A stretch of DNA of 64,000 nucleotides from Dyadobacter chenwenxiniae (GTDB taxonomy: Bacteria; Bacteroidota; Bacteroidia; Cytophagales; Spirosomataceae). Shown piece by piece: positions 54,001 to 63,717 of the stretch. A program made the position numbers and the translations under genes. Numbering within the stretch: position 1 is the first letter of the stretch; every line of letters starts with the position of its first letter. The stretch lies in assembly GCF_022869785.1 (NCBI RefSeq), contig NZ_CP094997.1, forward strand, positions 4,340,001 through 4,404,000, in the 5' to 3' direction. The notes under the pieces are model-generated. The model saw only the letters and a program-made list of their open reading frames with translations. It did not search any database and had not been told where the DNA came from.

Positions 54001-54269
54001 TCAAGATGCGTTTTGGACAAAAGGGTAATTACTGCATGTTATGAAAAAACTATTCCAAATAATAACAGAAACGCATATCGAGATATGACTTTTCCGCAGA
54101 ATGTAATTTTTGTAACTTACAATTTCAATGAAAGTCCTACCTCTGGAAAATGTGTTAATATTACATCATAGCATTTAAACAGTATAATGGGCGTTTATTC
54201 GACTCTTAAAATTTTTATATCCAAAGTAAAATCAAGATTATAACTAAATCCTGAGTAAGGACTGTCTCA

Positions 54270-57200
54270 ATGATTTCCAAAAAACCTTTACTAAAACCAA
54301 TAATCCTGCTGGGGGCGACTGCTGTTGTGGTTGTTTCTTGTATGAAAATGTCAACTTCCGGCTCGAATTGGGGCAATACATCCAAGACGAACAGCACGGC
54401 AGTTGTGATTAAAGAAGATGCCGCTACGGGCAAGGCACGCGCGAAAGAGATTCGTGAAAAAACAGTCGTAAAACTGGCCGACGGTCTCAAACTCGACCTT
54501 TGGGCCACTGATTCCCTGGCGCCCGACCCGGTTGCCATTTCGGTGGATGACATGGGGCGCGTTTATCTGAACCGTACAAATCGCCAGAAAAACTCTGAAT
54601 TTGACATTCGCGGCCATCAAAATTGGATGACTGCTTCCATTGGTTTACAAACCGTTGAAGAGCGCCGTGCTTTCCTGCGTAGCACATTTGCACCTGAAAA
54701 GAGCAAAGAAAATAGCTGGCTTAAAGACCTTAACGGCGACGGAAGCCATGACTGGAAAGATCTGGCCGTTGAAAAAGATGAAGTTTGGCGGATAGAAGAC
54801 ACAGATAATGATGGCATCGCAGACATTTCAATGCGCGTTCTGGACGACTTTTTTGAAGAAGTTTCTGATGTCGCCGGCGGTGTGCTTGTGCGTGCGCATG
54901 ATGCTTTCGTTGCCATAGCGCCCGACCTGTGGAGGTTGAGAGATACAAATGGTGATGGTGTTTGGGATCAGAAAAAATCGATCAGCCACGGTTATGGCGT
55001 GCATATCGGCTTTGGTGGACACGGCATGTCAAACCCGATTGAAGGCCCGGACGGAAAAATTTACTGGAACATTGGTGACATTGGGGCTAACATTACAACT
55101 GCCGAAGGTGTAAAACATGAGCATCCCAACTCGGGGATTATCGCGCGTTCCAATCCGGATGGAAGTGATTTCGAGATTTTCGCACACGGTTTGAGAAATA
55201 CCCACGAATTTGTTTTTGACGAATACGGAAACCTGATCAGCTCGGATAATGACGGTGATCACCCTGGCGAAAGTGAAAGACTTGTGCACGTTGTGGAAGG
55301 CTCTGACGCAGGTTGGAGATCCAACTGGCAGTACGGAAAATATACAGATCCTAAAAACAACGGTTATAAGGTTTGGATGGAAGAAAAGCTTTACAAACCA
55401 CGTTGGGACGGCCAGGCGGCATACATTATCCCGCCTATCCAGAATTTTCACAATGGCCCGACGGGTATGCAGTACAATCCCGGAACAGCATTGGGGTCGG
55501 CTTGGAAGAATAAGTTTTTCCTTGTTGAGTTCGTAGGAAATCCGGCTCGTTCGCCGATTTGGGCATTTGGTTTAAAGCCAAAAGGAGCATCATTTGTATT
55601 GGATGGCGAGAAGAACATTCTTAACGGCATTTTGCCAACAGGCATCCGTTTTGGTCCGGACGGCGCGCTGTATGTGGCTGACTGGATCAATGGTTGGGAT
55701 ACAAAAAATTACGGCCGCGTTTGGCGACTGGATGTTAGTGATGATAAAAATGATTTGAAAGAGGTCAGAACATTGACCAAACGCCTGATGCAGCTCGATT
55801 ACGCCAAGCAAACGGACGATATGCTGTATTCTTTGCTAGAAAATGCTGATATGCGCATTCGTCAAAAGGCACAATTTGAATTGGCAACGCGCGGAGCAAA
55901 AGGTGCGGCAGTCCTTAGCAAAGCCATTGCACAAACCGGTAACCAACTGCAAAGAATCCACGGAATTTGGGGCATGGGCCAATTGGCAAGAGAAGATAAG
56001 GCTTATGCCAATGTGCTGATGACTTTATTGAAAGACAAAGATGAAGAAATCGCGGTGCAAGCAGCAAAAGTGCTGGGTGATGCCAAAATCGCTGAGGCTG
56101 GACCTATGTTGATGCCAATGCTGTCTTCAAAAAACCCGCGTATGCAGTTTTTCGGAGCACAGGCGCTAGGCCGCATTGCTGACAAGCAGGCTGTTCAGCC
56201 GCTTTTGGCCATGATAAAAACCAATGATGATCAGGATGTTTATCTGAGACATGCAGCAGTGCTTGCATTGTCGCGCATCGGCGAAGTTGAGCCGATTGTT
56301 GCACTGTCTTCCAGCCCGGAAAAGTCACTTAGAACGGCTGCCGTGCTTGTTTTGAGAAGATTAAGAAGTGAAAAAATCAGCGTGTTTTTGCAGGATAAGG
56401 ATGAATACATTGTGACCGAAGCGGCGCGGGGCATTAATGATGACTTGTCCATCACACCGGCACTTCCGGCTTTGGCCAATTTACTGAAAGACAAGAAATT
56501 CACCTCTGAACCGCTATTAAGAAGGGCTATCAATGCTGCTCTGCGCGTTGGAACAAACGATCAGCTGGATAACCTCATTGCTTTTTCACAAAGAAAGGAT
56601 GTTGATAAAAGCGTTCGTACAGAAGCGCTGGCGGCACTAGGAACGTGGGCGAGCCCGTCTGTGATGGACCGTGTGGACGGTCGTTACCGGGGCGTTATCA
56701 CGCGCGACCCGACGCTTGTAAAATCGAAAGTTCAACCGGTGGTTGCGGAATTATTAAATGATGAAGACGCTGAAACATTGATCGCGGCGGCACAAATGGT
56801 GACCAATCTGGGCATGTCGGAAAACAATGCAGCTTTGGCAAAAATCCTCAGCACGCACAAAAATGCAAAAGTGCGCACTGCGATGCTTGTAGCATTGAAT
56901 GCACTGAAATATTCGGATATGGAAACGGCTATGAAGCTTGGGATGACCGACACAGATGCCGATGTACGGACGGCCGCATTGGGAATGGCCGGAAGTGTGA
57001 ATATGTCGAAAGAAGCGCTGGCTGACATTTCCAAAAGTATTTTTGAGAAGGGCAGTGTGCGCGAACAACAGCAAATGCTACGCGTGCTGGGCACGATCCC
57101 TGTTGCTAAAACGGAAGGAATTTTTGAAGATCTGATTGGCAAAATGAATGATAAAAAATTGCCGCAGAGCCTTGCGCTGGATCTTTCAGAAGCTGTGGAT

Positions 57201-57713
57201 TCAACCAAATCCAGCGCACTGATTGCGAAACTGGCACCATTCAGAACAACCGGAATGACTGCCGCTGACTTTCAGGATGCACTTTTGGGAGGAAATGCGC
57301 AGCTAGGCCGCAGATATTTTATGACAAATTCAGCAGCGGAATGTGTTCGTTGTCACTCCATCGGAGGCCAGGGAGGTGAAGTTGGGCCTAACCTTTCCAA
57401 CATTGGCAATGTGCTTTCCAGGGAACAAATATTACAGGCGTTGATCGAACCAAGCGCACGACTTTCGCCAGGCTTCGGAATGGTAATGCTGACACTCAAA
57501 GACGGCACCTCCGCTGCGGGGATCCTCGCCCAGGAAAGCGATCATGAACTGGTTTTGAAAACCTCAGAAGCCGAACCATTAAAAATCGCAACCGCCCGGA
57601 TTGCCAAACGAGAAAACGTCCCATCCAGCATGCCGCCCATGGGGACGGTCATGACGAAACGAGAAATCAGGGACGTGGTTGAGTTTTTATCAAATTTGAA
57701 AAGCGGAAAATAG
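54270..57713 (+). CDS. PVC-type haem-binding CxxCH protein with beta-propeller and HEAT repeats
   Basis: 1147 residues. Lipoprotein-like signal with Cys at about 25 (VVVSCMKM). A membrane-bound dehydrogenase-type beta-propeller (about 65-490; DPVAISVDDMGRVYLNR, HGLRNTHEFVFDEYGNL, FGPDGALYVADWINGW) is followed by HEAT-like repeats (about 500-970) and a C-terminal cytochrome c domain with CVRCH at about 1025-1029 and the distal PSARLSPGF region. Such proteins may oxidise sugars or polymers at the cell surface and pass electrons to the respiratory chain. The substrate is not known. A 269 bp region with no clear signals precedes it. Confidence 0.9.
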   Translation: MISKKPLLKPIILLGATAVVVVSCMKMSTSGSNWGNTSKTNSTAVVIKEDAATGKARAKEIREKTVVKLADGLKLDLWATDSLAPDPVAISVDDMGRVYLNRTNRQKNSEFDIRGHQNWMTASIGLQTVEERRAFLRSTFAPEKSKENSWLKDLNGDGSHDWKDLAVEKDEVWRIEDTDNDGIADISMRVLDDFFEEVSDVAGGVLVRAHDAFVAIAPDLWRLRDTNGDGVWDQKKSISHGYGVHIGFGGHGMSNPIEGPDGKIYWNIGDIGANITTAEGVKHEHPNSGIIARSNPDGSDFEIFAHGLRNTHEFVFDEYGNLISSDNDGDHPGESERLVHVVEGSDAGWRSNWQYGKYTDPKNNGYKVWMEEKLYKPRWDGQAAYIIPPIQNFHNGPTGMQYNPGTALGSAWKNKFFLVEFVGNPARSPIWAFGLKPKGASFVLDGEKNILNGILPTGIRFGPDGALYVADWINGWDTKNYGRVWRLDVSDDKNDLKEVRTLTKRLMQLDYAKQTDDMLYSLLENADMRIRQKAQFELATRGAKGAAVLSKAIAQTGNQLQRIHGIWGMGQLAREDKAYANVLMTLLKDKDEEIAVQAAKVLGDAKIAEAGPMLMPMLSSKNPRMQFFGAQALGRIADKQAVQPLLAMIKTNDDQDVYLRHAAVLALSRIGEVEPIVALSSSPEKSLRTAAVLVLRRLRSEKISVFLQDKDEYIVTEAARGINDDLSITPALPALANLLKDKKFTSEPLLRRAINAALRVGTNDQLDNLIAFSQRKDVDKSVRTEALAALGTWASPSVMDRVDGRYRGVITRDPTLVKSKVQPVVAELLNDEDAETLIAAAQMVTNLGMSENNAALAKILSTHKNAKVRTAMLVALNALKYSDMETAMKLGMTDTDADVRTAALGMAGSVNMSKEALADISKSIFEKGSVREQQQMLRVLGTIPVAKTEGIFEDLIGKMNDKKLPQSLALDLSEAVDSTKSSALIAKLAPFRTTGMTAADFQDALLGGNAQLGRRYFMTNSAAECVRCHSIGGQGGEVGPNLSNIGNVLSREQILQALIEPSARLSPGFGMVMLTLKDGTSAAGILAQESDHELVLKTSEAEPLKIATARIAKRENVPSSMPPMGTVMTKREIRDVVEFLSNLKSGK

Positions 57714-57803
57714 ATTTTAAGAAAGTCCGGGAACAAGAAATTGGCCCGGACTTTGTATTTAAATCCGCAGATCAGGTTTCAATTCATCAACACTAAAAAA
57801 TTA

Positions 57804-58853
57804 ATGGAATTAGACAAGAAGGAGGCGGAGGCGGTTAATAAGGCTATTCAGCATTGGAAGGATAGCGACAGGATTTCCGGGGAGCTGGCGGAGGAGTTAA
57901 AAAGTAGTTATCAGTTGCGGAATGCGAATGTAGATGCCATTGCCATTTATGCATTAATTTCTGCGATTTCCTGTGGGTTATTGGCATTTGGGGCATTAGT
58001 GCTCGACGAGAAATGGCTTGAACAGTTGCGCAACAAATGGGGCTTCTCAGAAACTATTTTCGGGATTGGCTTCACTGCATTGGCTGCATTATTTATTTTC
58101 CTGGCAAAAAGAAGGCAAGTCAAATATCCCGCGTCAAAGGCCAGCAACGAAACCTATAACATTACTATTATTCTCACGATCGGCGTTGCGATCACTTACT
58201 GGACGCGCAGCTTTACCAATTTTGAAGGCAATTATGCCATTCCGCTGCTAATCGCCACGATTGTCTACGGCAGTTCAGCCATTTTTCTACGCTCAACATT
58301 GCTTTGGACGGTGATGATCATTTCTTTCGCAGGTTGGTGGGGCGCGCAAACCCACTTTTGGTCTGGCGGTAATTACCGGTTTTGGGGAATGAATTATCCG
58401 CTGCGGATGACCATTTTCGGACTCGCAATCTGGCTGTTTTCAATCGCCTTGCAGCGGTTCAAGCTTTTGCCATTTTTTCAGGAAACGACTTATTCTATCG
58501 GACTTTTTCTATTCCTGCTTGCGGCATGGACGCTCTCAATATTTGGAAACTACGACGATTTGAGTGGCTGGACGGCTATTAAGCAGAGCTATTTCTGGTA
58601 CTGGGCCCTGGGCTTTTCCATCATGTTAGCATTGCTGCTGGTTTATGCATTTCAAAATAAGCTGGACACATTGCGAGACCTCGGGCTTGTGTTTTTTCTG
58701 GTCAACATTTATACAAGATATTTTGAATATTTTTGGGACAGGACTAATAAGGGGATTTTTTTTGCCATTCTTGCACTGTCATTTTGGTTTGTCGGGAAAA
58801 AGGCAGAGCAACTGCGGAACAAAGAAAATAACATTTCAAAAGCGGATTTATGA
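57804..58853 (+). CDS. DUF2157-like multi-pass membrane protein
   Basis: 349 residues from ATG 57804 (MELDKKEAEAVNKAI). The N-terminal 40 residues are a charged helical segment, then about nine to ten hydrophobic helices, ending in a charged tail. The layout with an N-terminal soluble helix pair resembles DUF2157 membrane proteins. The function is unknown. Its stop overlaps the next gene by 4 nt (ATGA), so they are coupled. Confidence 0.75.
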   Translation: MELDKKEAEAVNKAIQHWKDSDRISGELAEELKSSYQLRNANVDAIAIYALISAISCGLLAFGALVLDEKWLEQLRNKWGFSETIFGIGFTALAALFIFLAKRRQVKYPASKASNETYNITIILTIGVAITYWTRSFTNFEGNYAIPLLIATIVYGSSAIFLRSTLLWTVMIISFAGWWGAQTHFWSGGNYRFWGMNYPLRMTIFGLAIWLFSIALQRFKLLPFFQETTYSIGLFLFLLAAWTLSIFGNYDDLSGWTAIKQSYFWYWALGFSIMLALLLVYAFQNKLDTLRDLGLVFFLVNIYTRYFEYFWDRTNKGIFFAILALSFWFVGKKAEQLRNKENNISKADL

Positions 58854-59191
58854 GCAACATCAGGCCCATTAGACAGAACGAAATTGATCTGATCCATTTC
58901 CTGCTTTATAAACTGAACCTTAATCCCAACGACTATCCCATTAGCGAAGAGGTGGATGAATATGAAGGCGGTAAAATGGGCAGCATCAGTCTCGGAGGCA
59001 ATGTGGATGCTTACGATGGCGACTTGATACAAACAGAATACATTGATAGCGACGGAACACCGGTTGTAATAACCCTCACCAAAGACAATCAAAACCATTT
59101 GCTCGATCTCGATTTCTGGAAAGTTGATTTCTCTAAACTAATCGACTATCCTCGGCCGGAACAGCTGATTTTTTCACAAAAAACTGCGTAA
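58850..59191 (+). CDS. DUF6984-like small protein
   Basis: 113 residues. RPIRQNEIDLIHFLLYKLNL at the start, then GKMGSISLGGNVDAYDGDLIQTEYIDSDGTPVVITLTKDNQNHLLDLDFWKVDFSKL is the DUF6984 pattern, a small acidic strand-rich protein. The start overlaps the upstream membrane protein by 4 nt. The function is unknown. Confidence 0.75.
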   Translation: MSNIRPIRQNEIDLIHFLLYKLNLNPNDYPISEEVDEYEGGKMGSISLGGNVDAYDGDLIQTEYIDSDGTPVVITLTKDNQNHLLDLDFWKVDFSKLIDYPRPEQLIFSQKTA

Positions 59192-59205
59192 TCAGGCCTT
59201 TACAA

Positions 59206-60447
59206 TCAGGCTTCTTCGTAGTCCAATTCCTTCCCGTAAGTCTCTTCCATCTTCCACAAGGAAAGCAGTGCCAGCGAAAAGCAAATGGCGCCGACCATTG
59301 CTCCCGAATTCAAAACGCCCCAGCCTGGCTTTAAAAGCTGGAAAAGAGGGAGTGTGATCAAAACCGTTGCCCGCACATTATTGGCCACTGATGTGGTTAC
59401 CGTTGCCCGCAAGTTCGTTCCGAATTGTTCAGCCGTTGTGGTCAGGAACATGGCAATGTAACCAATGGAAAAGCCAAGCCATACATAACATGCGTACAGC
59501 ATAACAGTGGACTTTATGCCGCCATAAAGCAGCCATAACACACCGGCAAGCGTCATGGACATCATTAATAAAATCGCTTTTCGCCTGGATCGTAACCACT
59601 GACTTAGAATGCCACTGAAAAAGTCACCTGTTACTACGCCAATGTAGGTGTAAAGCACACAAGAGGCTGCCTGAACGTCCGCCGCTATTCCGAGCGCTTT
59701 CGCAAACTCATTTCCAAATGTTGAATAAATCCCGATCACCATATAAGTCGGCAAACCGATTCCCATGCAGCGGATATAGCGCACAAACCGCGACCAGTTT
59801 GTAAAGATCGTCCACCAGGGCACCGGCTTTTTCCCGCGCGTTTCAATGCTTTTATTAAAAATAATGGATTCCAGCACGTTAATACGCAAAAGAAGCAGTA
59901 TCAAGCCCATTCCGCCTCCTATGAAATAAGCAATCCGCCAGTCGGTGAGCTTCACTGCAAAAAAGGCTGCGATGGCACCGGCCAAACCGACGCTAGCGAC
60001 GACAGATGCGCCGTAACCACGCAATTCTTTTGGTAAAATTTCCGCAATAAGGGTGATGCCTGCACCGAGCTCCCCGGCAAGTCCCAGTCCTGCAACAAAT
60101 CTCAGCAAAGAATATAATTCAACATTATTGGCGAAACCGCAGGCAATATTAGCGAGCGAATAAGTGAATATAGACCCAAATAAAACAGATCTTCTGCCCA
60201 ATTTATCGCCTAAAATGCCCCACATAAAGCCCCCGATAAGGAGTCCGGCTTGCTGCCAGTTATAAATGTTTGCGCCTATTCGGGAAATTTCTTCTTCGGA
60301 TAATCCCAGATCTTTGAGGCTGGGAACACGCACAATGTTGAACAGCAGCAGATCATACACATCCACGAAGTAACCCAGCGAGGCAACGATCACGGGAAGC
60401 GTTAAAACGGCACTTATTTTCGGTTGAACAGGAGTGACGACATTCAT
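59206..60447 (-). CDS. MFS transporter
   Basis: 413 residues, twelve hydrophobic helices. The loop 2-3 motif GDKLGRRSVLFG and GLGLAGELGAGITLIAEILPKELRG are typical of the metabolite:H+ symporter and sugar-porter-like MFS groups. The substrate is not predictable; carboxylates or sugars are likely. It lies 34 bp after the ArfB gene on the same strand and is convergent with the DUF6984 gene. Confidence 0.9.
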   Translation of the reverse strand: MNVVTPVQPKISAVLTLPVIVASLGYFVDVYDLLLFNIVRVPSLKDLGLSEEEISRIGANIYNWQQAGLLIGGFMWGILGDKLGRRSVLFGSIFTYSLANIACGFANNVELYSLLRFVAGLGLAGELGAGITLIAEILPKELRGYGASVVASVGLAGAIAAFFAVKLTDWRIAYFIGGGMGLILLLLRINVLESIIFNKSIETRGKKPVPWWTIFTNWSRFVRYIRCMGIGLPTYMVIGIYSTFGNEFAKALGIAADVQAASCVLYTYIGVVTGDFFSGILSQWLRSRRKAILLMMSMTLAGVLWLLYGGIKSTVMLYACYVWLGFSIGYIAMFLTTTAEQFGTNLRATVTTSVANNVRATVLITLPLFQLLKPGWGVLNSGAMVGAICFSLALLSLWKMEETYGKELDYEEA

Positions 60448-60481
60448 TTTGCAAATAATAATAAGGCAATAAATTGGATCG

Positions 60482-60889
60482 CTAATCTTCGAAGGCCTTC
60501 TTTCTTAATGATTTGATGCTGGAATTGCGTTGCTTCGTTTGCAGCCTTTCCAGTTTGGAAGCAAGCGTAGGCCGGGTTGCGCGCCTGTTCTTTTGCACGG
60601 TAAAAGCCTTTTTTATCAAATCGTCGAACTTCAAAATGACTTTGTCCTTATTAGCTAGCTGGGAGCGTTCGGTTTGGTGATACATTACCAGGACCTGTTC
60701 ATTTGTGAGCTTATTAGCAAGCTTGTCGATCAATGTCTGTTTTTGTTCCTCAGTCAGCTGCTGCGAATTTTTTATATCAAATCTCAATTCAACTTTTGTT
60801 TCGACTTTATTGACATTCTGCCCTCCTTTCCCACCGCTGCGCGCGGTTTGAAAGACCAGTTCGTTGTGGAGAATTTCAGGATTGACCAT
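60482..60889 (-). CDS. arfB: Alternative ribosome-rescue factor ArfB (YaeJ)
   Basis: 135 residues. The peptidyl-tRNA hydrolysis loop SGGKGGQNVNKVETKVELRF contains the GGQ. There is no codon-recognition domain, and the C-terminus is basic (RATRPTLASKLERLQTKQRNSSIKSLRKKAF), as needed to enter the empty mRNA channel. It releases nascent chains from stalled non-stop ribosomes. Length is normal for ArfB. Confidence 0.92.
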   Translation of the reverse strand: MVNPEILHNELVFQTARSGGKGGQNVNKVETKVELRFDIKNSQQLTEEQKQTLIDKLANKLTNEQVLVMYHQTERSQLANKDKVILKFDDLIKKAFTVQKNRRATRPTLASKLERLQTKQRNSSIKSLRKKAFED

Positions 60890-61195
60890 TGGCTGACCGA
60901 AAATATTGTTAACGTGTTGTTAATGTTGATGATGCCGGATAGGGCTAAAGTAGTTTACAAATGTCTTAGAGCAAGCAAACAGCTATGGAATTCTTTTAAT
61001 GAAATAAAATAAATAATTAATAATGAACACATTACCATCAAATACATAAGAAGCTTTAAAACGGCGAGCCCGATTACTTTTTAAAGGAGTGCTATTTATA
61101 CCAAATGCTGCGCTCCGCAGCGTTTAAACCAAAACAAAAAAGCAGTGTCTTATAAATGATTTTAAATAAAGAAAACAACTAATCCATATAGAGCC
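60890..61195. other. Intergenic region between divergent arfB and the DUF6600 gene
   Basis: 306 bp, mostly AT-rich. I see a short palindrome CTGCGCTCCGCAG at 61108-61120 with TTTAAACC after it, and no convincing ORF, tRNA or terminator. It should hold both divergent promoters, but no clean TAnnTTTG box was found. Confidence 0.5.
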
Positions 61196-62500
61196 ATGAA
61201 CACCATGCGAAAACTTCGGATCCTGGGCCTGATCTTGCTCCTGCTTGGCGGTGTTTCCACACGCAGCAAGACACAAGCTCAGCCCGGAGTTAACATTTCT
61301 TTTCAGACGTTTTACGAAGAATTATCTCCTTACGGAAGGTGGATACGGACGCCCGAATATGGCTCCGTTTGGGTGCCCGACGCGCCATCCGGCTTTCAAC
61401 CCTACTCCACCGCAGGATACTGGGAAGTGACCGAATACGGTAATACGTGGGTTTCGGACTACGATTGGGGCTGGGCACCGTTTCACTATGGCCGCTGGTC
61501 TTATGATGATTACAACGGCTGGTTCTGGATACCCGGTTATGAATGGGGTCCTGCCTGGGTGAACTGGCGTTCGGGTGGCGGCTACTATGGCTGGGCACCG
61601 CTCGGACCTGGCATGCAGGTGAACATTTCGGTAAATCTTCCGTCTTTCTGGTGGGTTTTTGTGCCGCAACGTTACATTACAAGCCCACGCTGGCATTCAT
61701 ACTGCGCTCCCCGCAACCGCGTATCGCATTATTATGGCAGAACGACGATTATCAATAATTACTATTACAACAACAACCGGACTTATGTATACGGCCCGAG
61801 ACGCGATGAAATCGAGCGGGTAACAAGAAGAAGCGTTTCTGTCCGCGAGATCGACGTGCGAAACCGGGGAAGGGTTGTAGTGGCCGGAAATAGCCGTGGA
61901 AACGACAGATACGACAACAGCCGCGGTTCTAATGACCGTAACAGCAGATATAGCGAATCAAATCGCCGCAGCTCGACGGTTGACGTGGGACCTGATCGGA
62001 GCAGCAGAGGCAACAATGACAGGAACAGCAGATACGAGGCTAACCGTGATGATAACAATCGCCGCGTAGAAGGCAGCGCGCCGGAAAGACGCGAAAGCCC
62101 GAACGACCGTTTCGGGAATACCCCTCGGAACTCACCTTCGGAAAGAAGTGACAGTCGCAACAATCGTGAATACGAAGCGCCGACCCGTGCGGAACGTGCT
62201 CCCGAACGCAGCATACCGGATTATGGCACGGAGAGAAGCAACAGATCAGAACGCAGTAACGAATCCGTAAACCGCAGCAGAGAATCTTATGAAGCGCCTG
62301 CATCCCGCGAAAGCCGCCAGGAAAGGGGTTCCTATGAAGCCCCTGTTCAACGCGAAAGCCGGTCAGACCGTGGCTCTGTCAATAGAGGATCTTCGGAATC
62401 AAGAGGCAGTGCTCCTAACGAACGTTCGTCTGGAGGTTCTGATAGGGGAGCGAGAAGTGGCGGAGGCGGTTCTGAGAGAAGCAGCAGAGGACCGAGATAA
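61196..62500 (+). CDS. DUF6600 protein, Trp/Tyr/Gly-rich with Arg/Ser-rich tail
   Basis: 434 residues. A signal peptide ends near KTQAQ (25-29). Residues about 35-170 are very rich in Trp, Tyr and Gly with repeats of the form YGRW / GYW / WVPGYEWGPAWVNW, the DUF6600 pattern. A short Tyr/Asn run (NNYYYNNNRTYVYG) follows. From about 205 to the end the protein is an Arg, Ser, Asn, Glu-rich low-complexity tail (SRGNDRYDNSRGSNDRNSRY and similar). It probably is an exported or surface-exposed structural protein. The function is unknown. Confidence 0.82.
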   Translation: MNTMRKLRILGLILLLLGGVSTRSKTQAQPGVNISFQTFYEELSPYGRWIRTPEYGSVWVPDAPSGFQPYSTAGYWEVTEYGNTWVSDYDWGWAPFHYGRWSYDDYNGWFWIPGYEWGPAWVNWRSGGGYYGWAPLGPGMQVNISVNLPSFWWVFVPQRYITSPRWHSYCAPRNRVSHYYGRTTIINNYYYNNNRTYVYGPRRDEIERVTRRSVSVREIDVRNRGRVVVAGNSRGNDRYDNSRGSNDRNSRYSESNRRSSTVDVGPDRSSRGNNDRNSRYEANRDDNNRRVEGSAPERRESPNDRFGNTPRNSPSERSDSRNNREYEAPTRAERAPERSIPDYGTERSNRSERSNESVNRSRESYEAPASRESRQERGSYEAPVQRESRSDRGSVNRGSSESRGSAPNERSSGGSDRGARSGGGGSERSSRGPR

Positions 62501-62517
62501 TGAGCAAAAAGCGTATT

Positions 62518-62562
62518 AAACAGCCGGGGGAGAAAGTAGTTTTCTTCTCCGGCTGTTTTTAT
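62518..62562 (+). terminator. Terminator after the DUF6600 gene
   Basis: AAACAGCCGG (62518-62527) pairs with CCGGCTGTTT (62549-62558), with further pairing inside and T residues after it. Confidence 0.8.
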
Positions 62563-62593
62563 TTATAGTTAACAGCCTATAATCACCGTTTTG

Positions 62594-63613
62594 ATGGAAA
62601 TACAATTTGACATTGAGTTTAAGGAAAGCGCGCCGAAATATATGCAGATCATCAAGTCGCTTTTGCAGGCGATTAGTAAAGGAAAACTGAAACGCGGCGA
62701 TAAGATTCCTTCTATCAATCAGTTAAGTGAAGAATATTTGCTTTCCCGCGACACTGTTGAAAAAGCTTATAAGCATTTGATTAAAGATGGTGTATTGATC
62801 TCCGTTCGGGGCAAAGGTTACTTTATCAACCGTGTAGACATTGAAACCTCGGTGCGTATCCTGCTGGTTTTCAATAAGATCAGCAACTATAAAAAACAGA
62901 TTTACAATGCCTTCGTAGAGAATGTCGGGCGTAATGTGAATGTTGATCTGCACATTCATCACTCCAATGTCAATATTTTTAAAAATCTAATCAAAAACAG
63001 TCTGGGCGAATACGACTATTATGTGATCATGCCGCATTTCTACGAAAAGGCGGAAGAGGCGATTGAAACATTAAAGATGATTCCTGCGGAGAAGCTGATC
63101 CTACTGGACAAGGACATTGAGATGAACAGTAAAAAGCATTCTTCTGTCTTTCAAAATTTTGAAAAAGACATTGTTTCTGCATTAAATGAGGCCGTTGACC
63201 TGCTCAAAGTATATAAAAAACTCATCCTGATTTTTCCAACGATCATCCGTTATCCAAAGGAGATTATCAAAGGCTTCCGGATCTTCTGCATTCAACACGA
63301 GTTCGAGCATGAAATTATATACGATTTTCATGAAAACAGCATGGCCGTAAAAGATACCGCTTATGTGGTTATTGAGGAAAATGATCTGGTGAATCTGATC
63401 AAAAAATGCCGCGAACAGCAGCTGACAATCGGGAAGGACATTGGCATTATCTCCTACAATGAAACACCCTTGAAGGAGATTTTGCTTGATGGCATTACGA
63501 CCATTTCAACAGATCACGAGCAAATGGGAAAGACGGCTGCCGAGCTGATTACTGAAAATCGGAGGGCCATTGTAAAAAATCCATTTACGTTGATTAGGAG
63601 GAAATCGCTGTAA
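62594..63613 (+). CDS. GntR-family regulator with LacI-type sensor domain
   Basis: 339 residues from ATG 62594. The N-terminal GntR winged helix spans about 8-78 (KRGDKIPSINQLSEEYLLSRDTVEKAYKHL, then SVRGKGYFI). The C-terminal periplasmic-binding-like domain (about 90-330) shows KDIGIISYNETPLKEILLDGITTISTD, the pattern of LacI-like sugar sensors. Such hybrids regulate carbohydrate use genes in Bacteroidota. Its targets may lie beyond the window. It is followed by a repeat. Confidence 0.88.
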   Translation: MEIQFDIEFKESAPKYMQIIKSLLQAISKGKLKRGDKIPSINQLSEEYLLSRDTVEKAYKHLIKDGVLISVRGKGYFINRVDIETSVRILLVFNKISNYKKQIYNAFVENVGRNVNVDLHIHHSNVNIFKNLIKNSLGEYDYYVIMPHFYEKAEEAIETLKMIPAEKLILLDKDIEMNSKKHSSVFQNFEKDIVSALNEAVDLLKVYKKLILIFPTIIRYPKEIIKGFRIFCIQHEFEHEIIYDFHENSMAVKDTAYVVIEENDLVNLIKKCREQQLTIGKDIGIISYNETPLKEILLDGITTISTDHEQMGKTAAELITENRRAIVKNPFTLIRRKSL

Positions 63614-63631
63614 AGGCGTTTCAGGGTGAGC

Positions 63632-63695
63632 TGCCTTCGACTCCGCTCAGGGTGACAAGTGCTTAGGCTTGTCAGCCTGAGCGGAGTCGAAGGCA
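63632..63695. repeat. Inverted repeat (CTTGTCAGCCTGAGCGGA family), copy 2
   Basis: Left arm 63632-63659 (starts TGCCTTCGACTCCGCTCAGG) and right arm 63668-63695 (starts CTTGTCAGCCTGAGCGGA) pair over 28 bp with one mismatch and an 8 bp loop. The right arm shares an 18-mer with the repeat after galU. It lies in the gap between convergent genes. Confidence 0.88.
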
Positions 63696-63717
63696 ATGCA
63701 CAATGCTCCTGGCACCC

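Noticed and set aside
60674..61012. Plus-strand ORF of 112 codons overlapping arfB
   Set aside because: It is antisense to a well-conserved ArfB gene and has low-complexity, Phe/Leu-rich content typical of a shadow frame.
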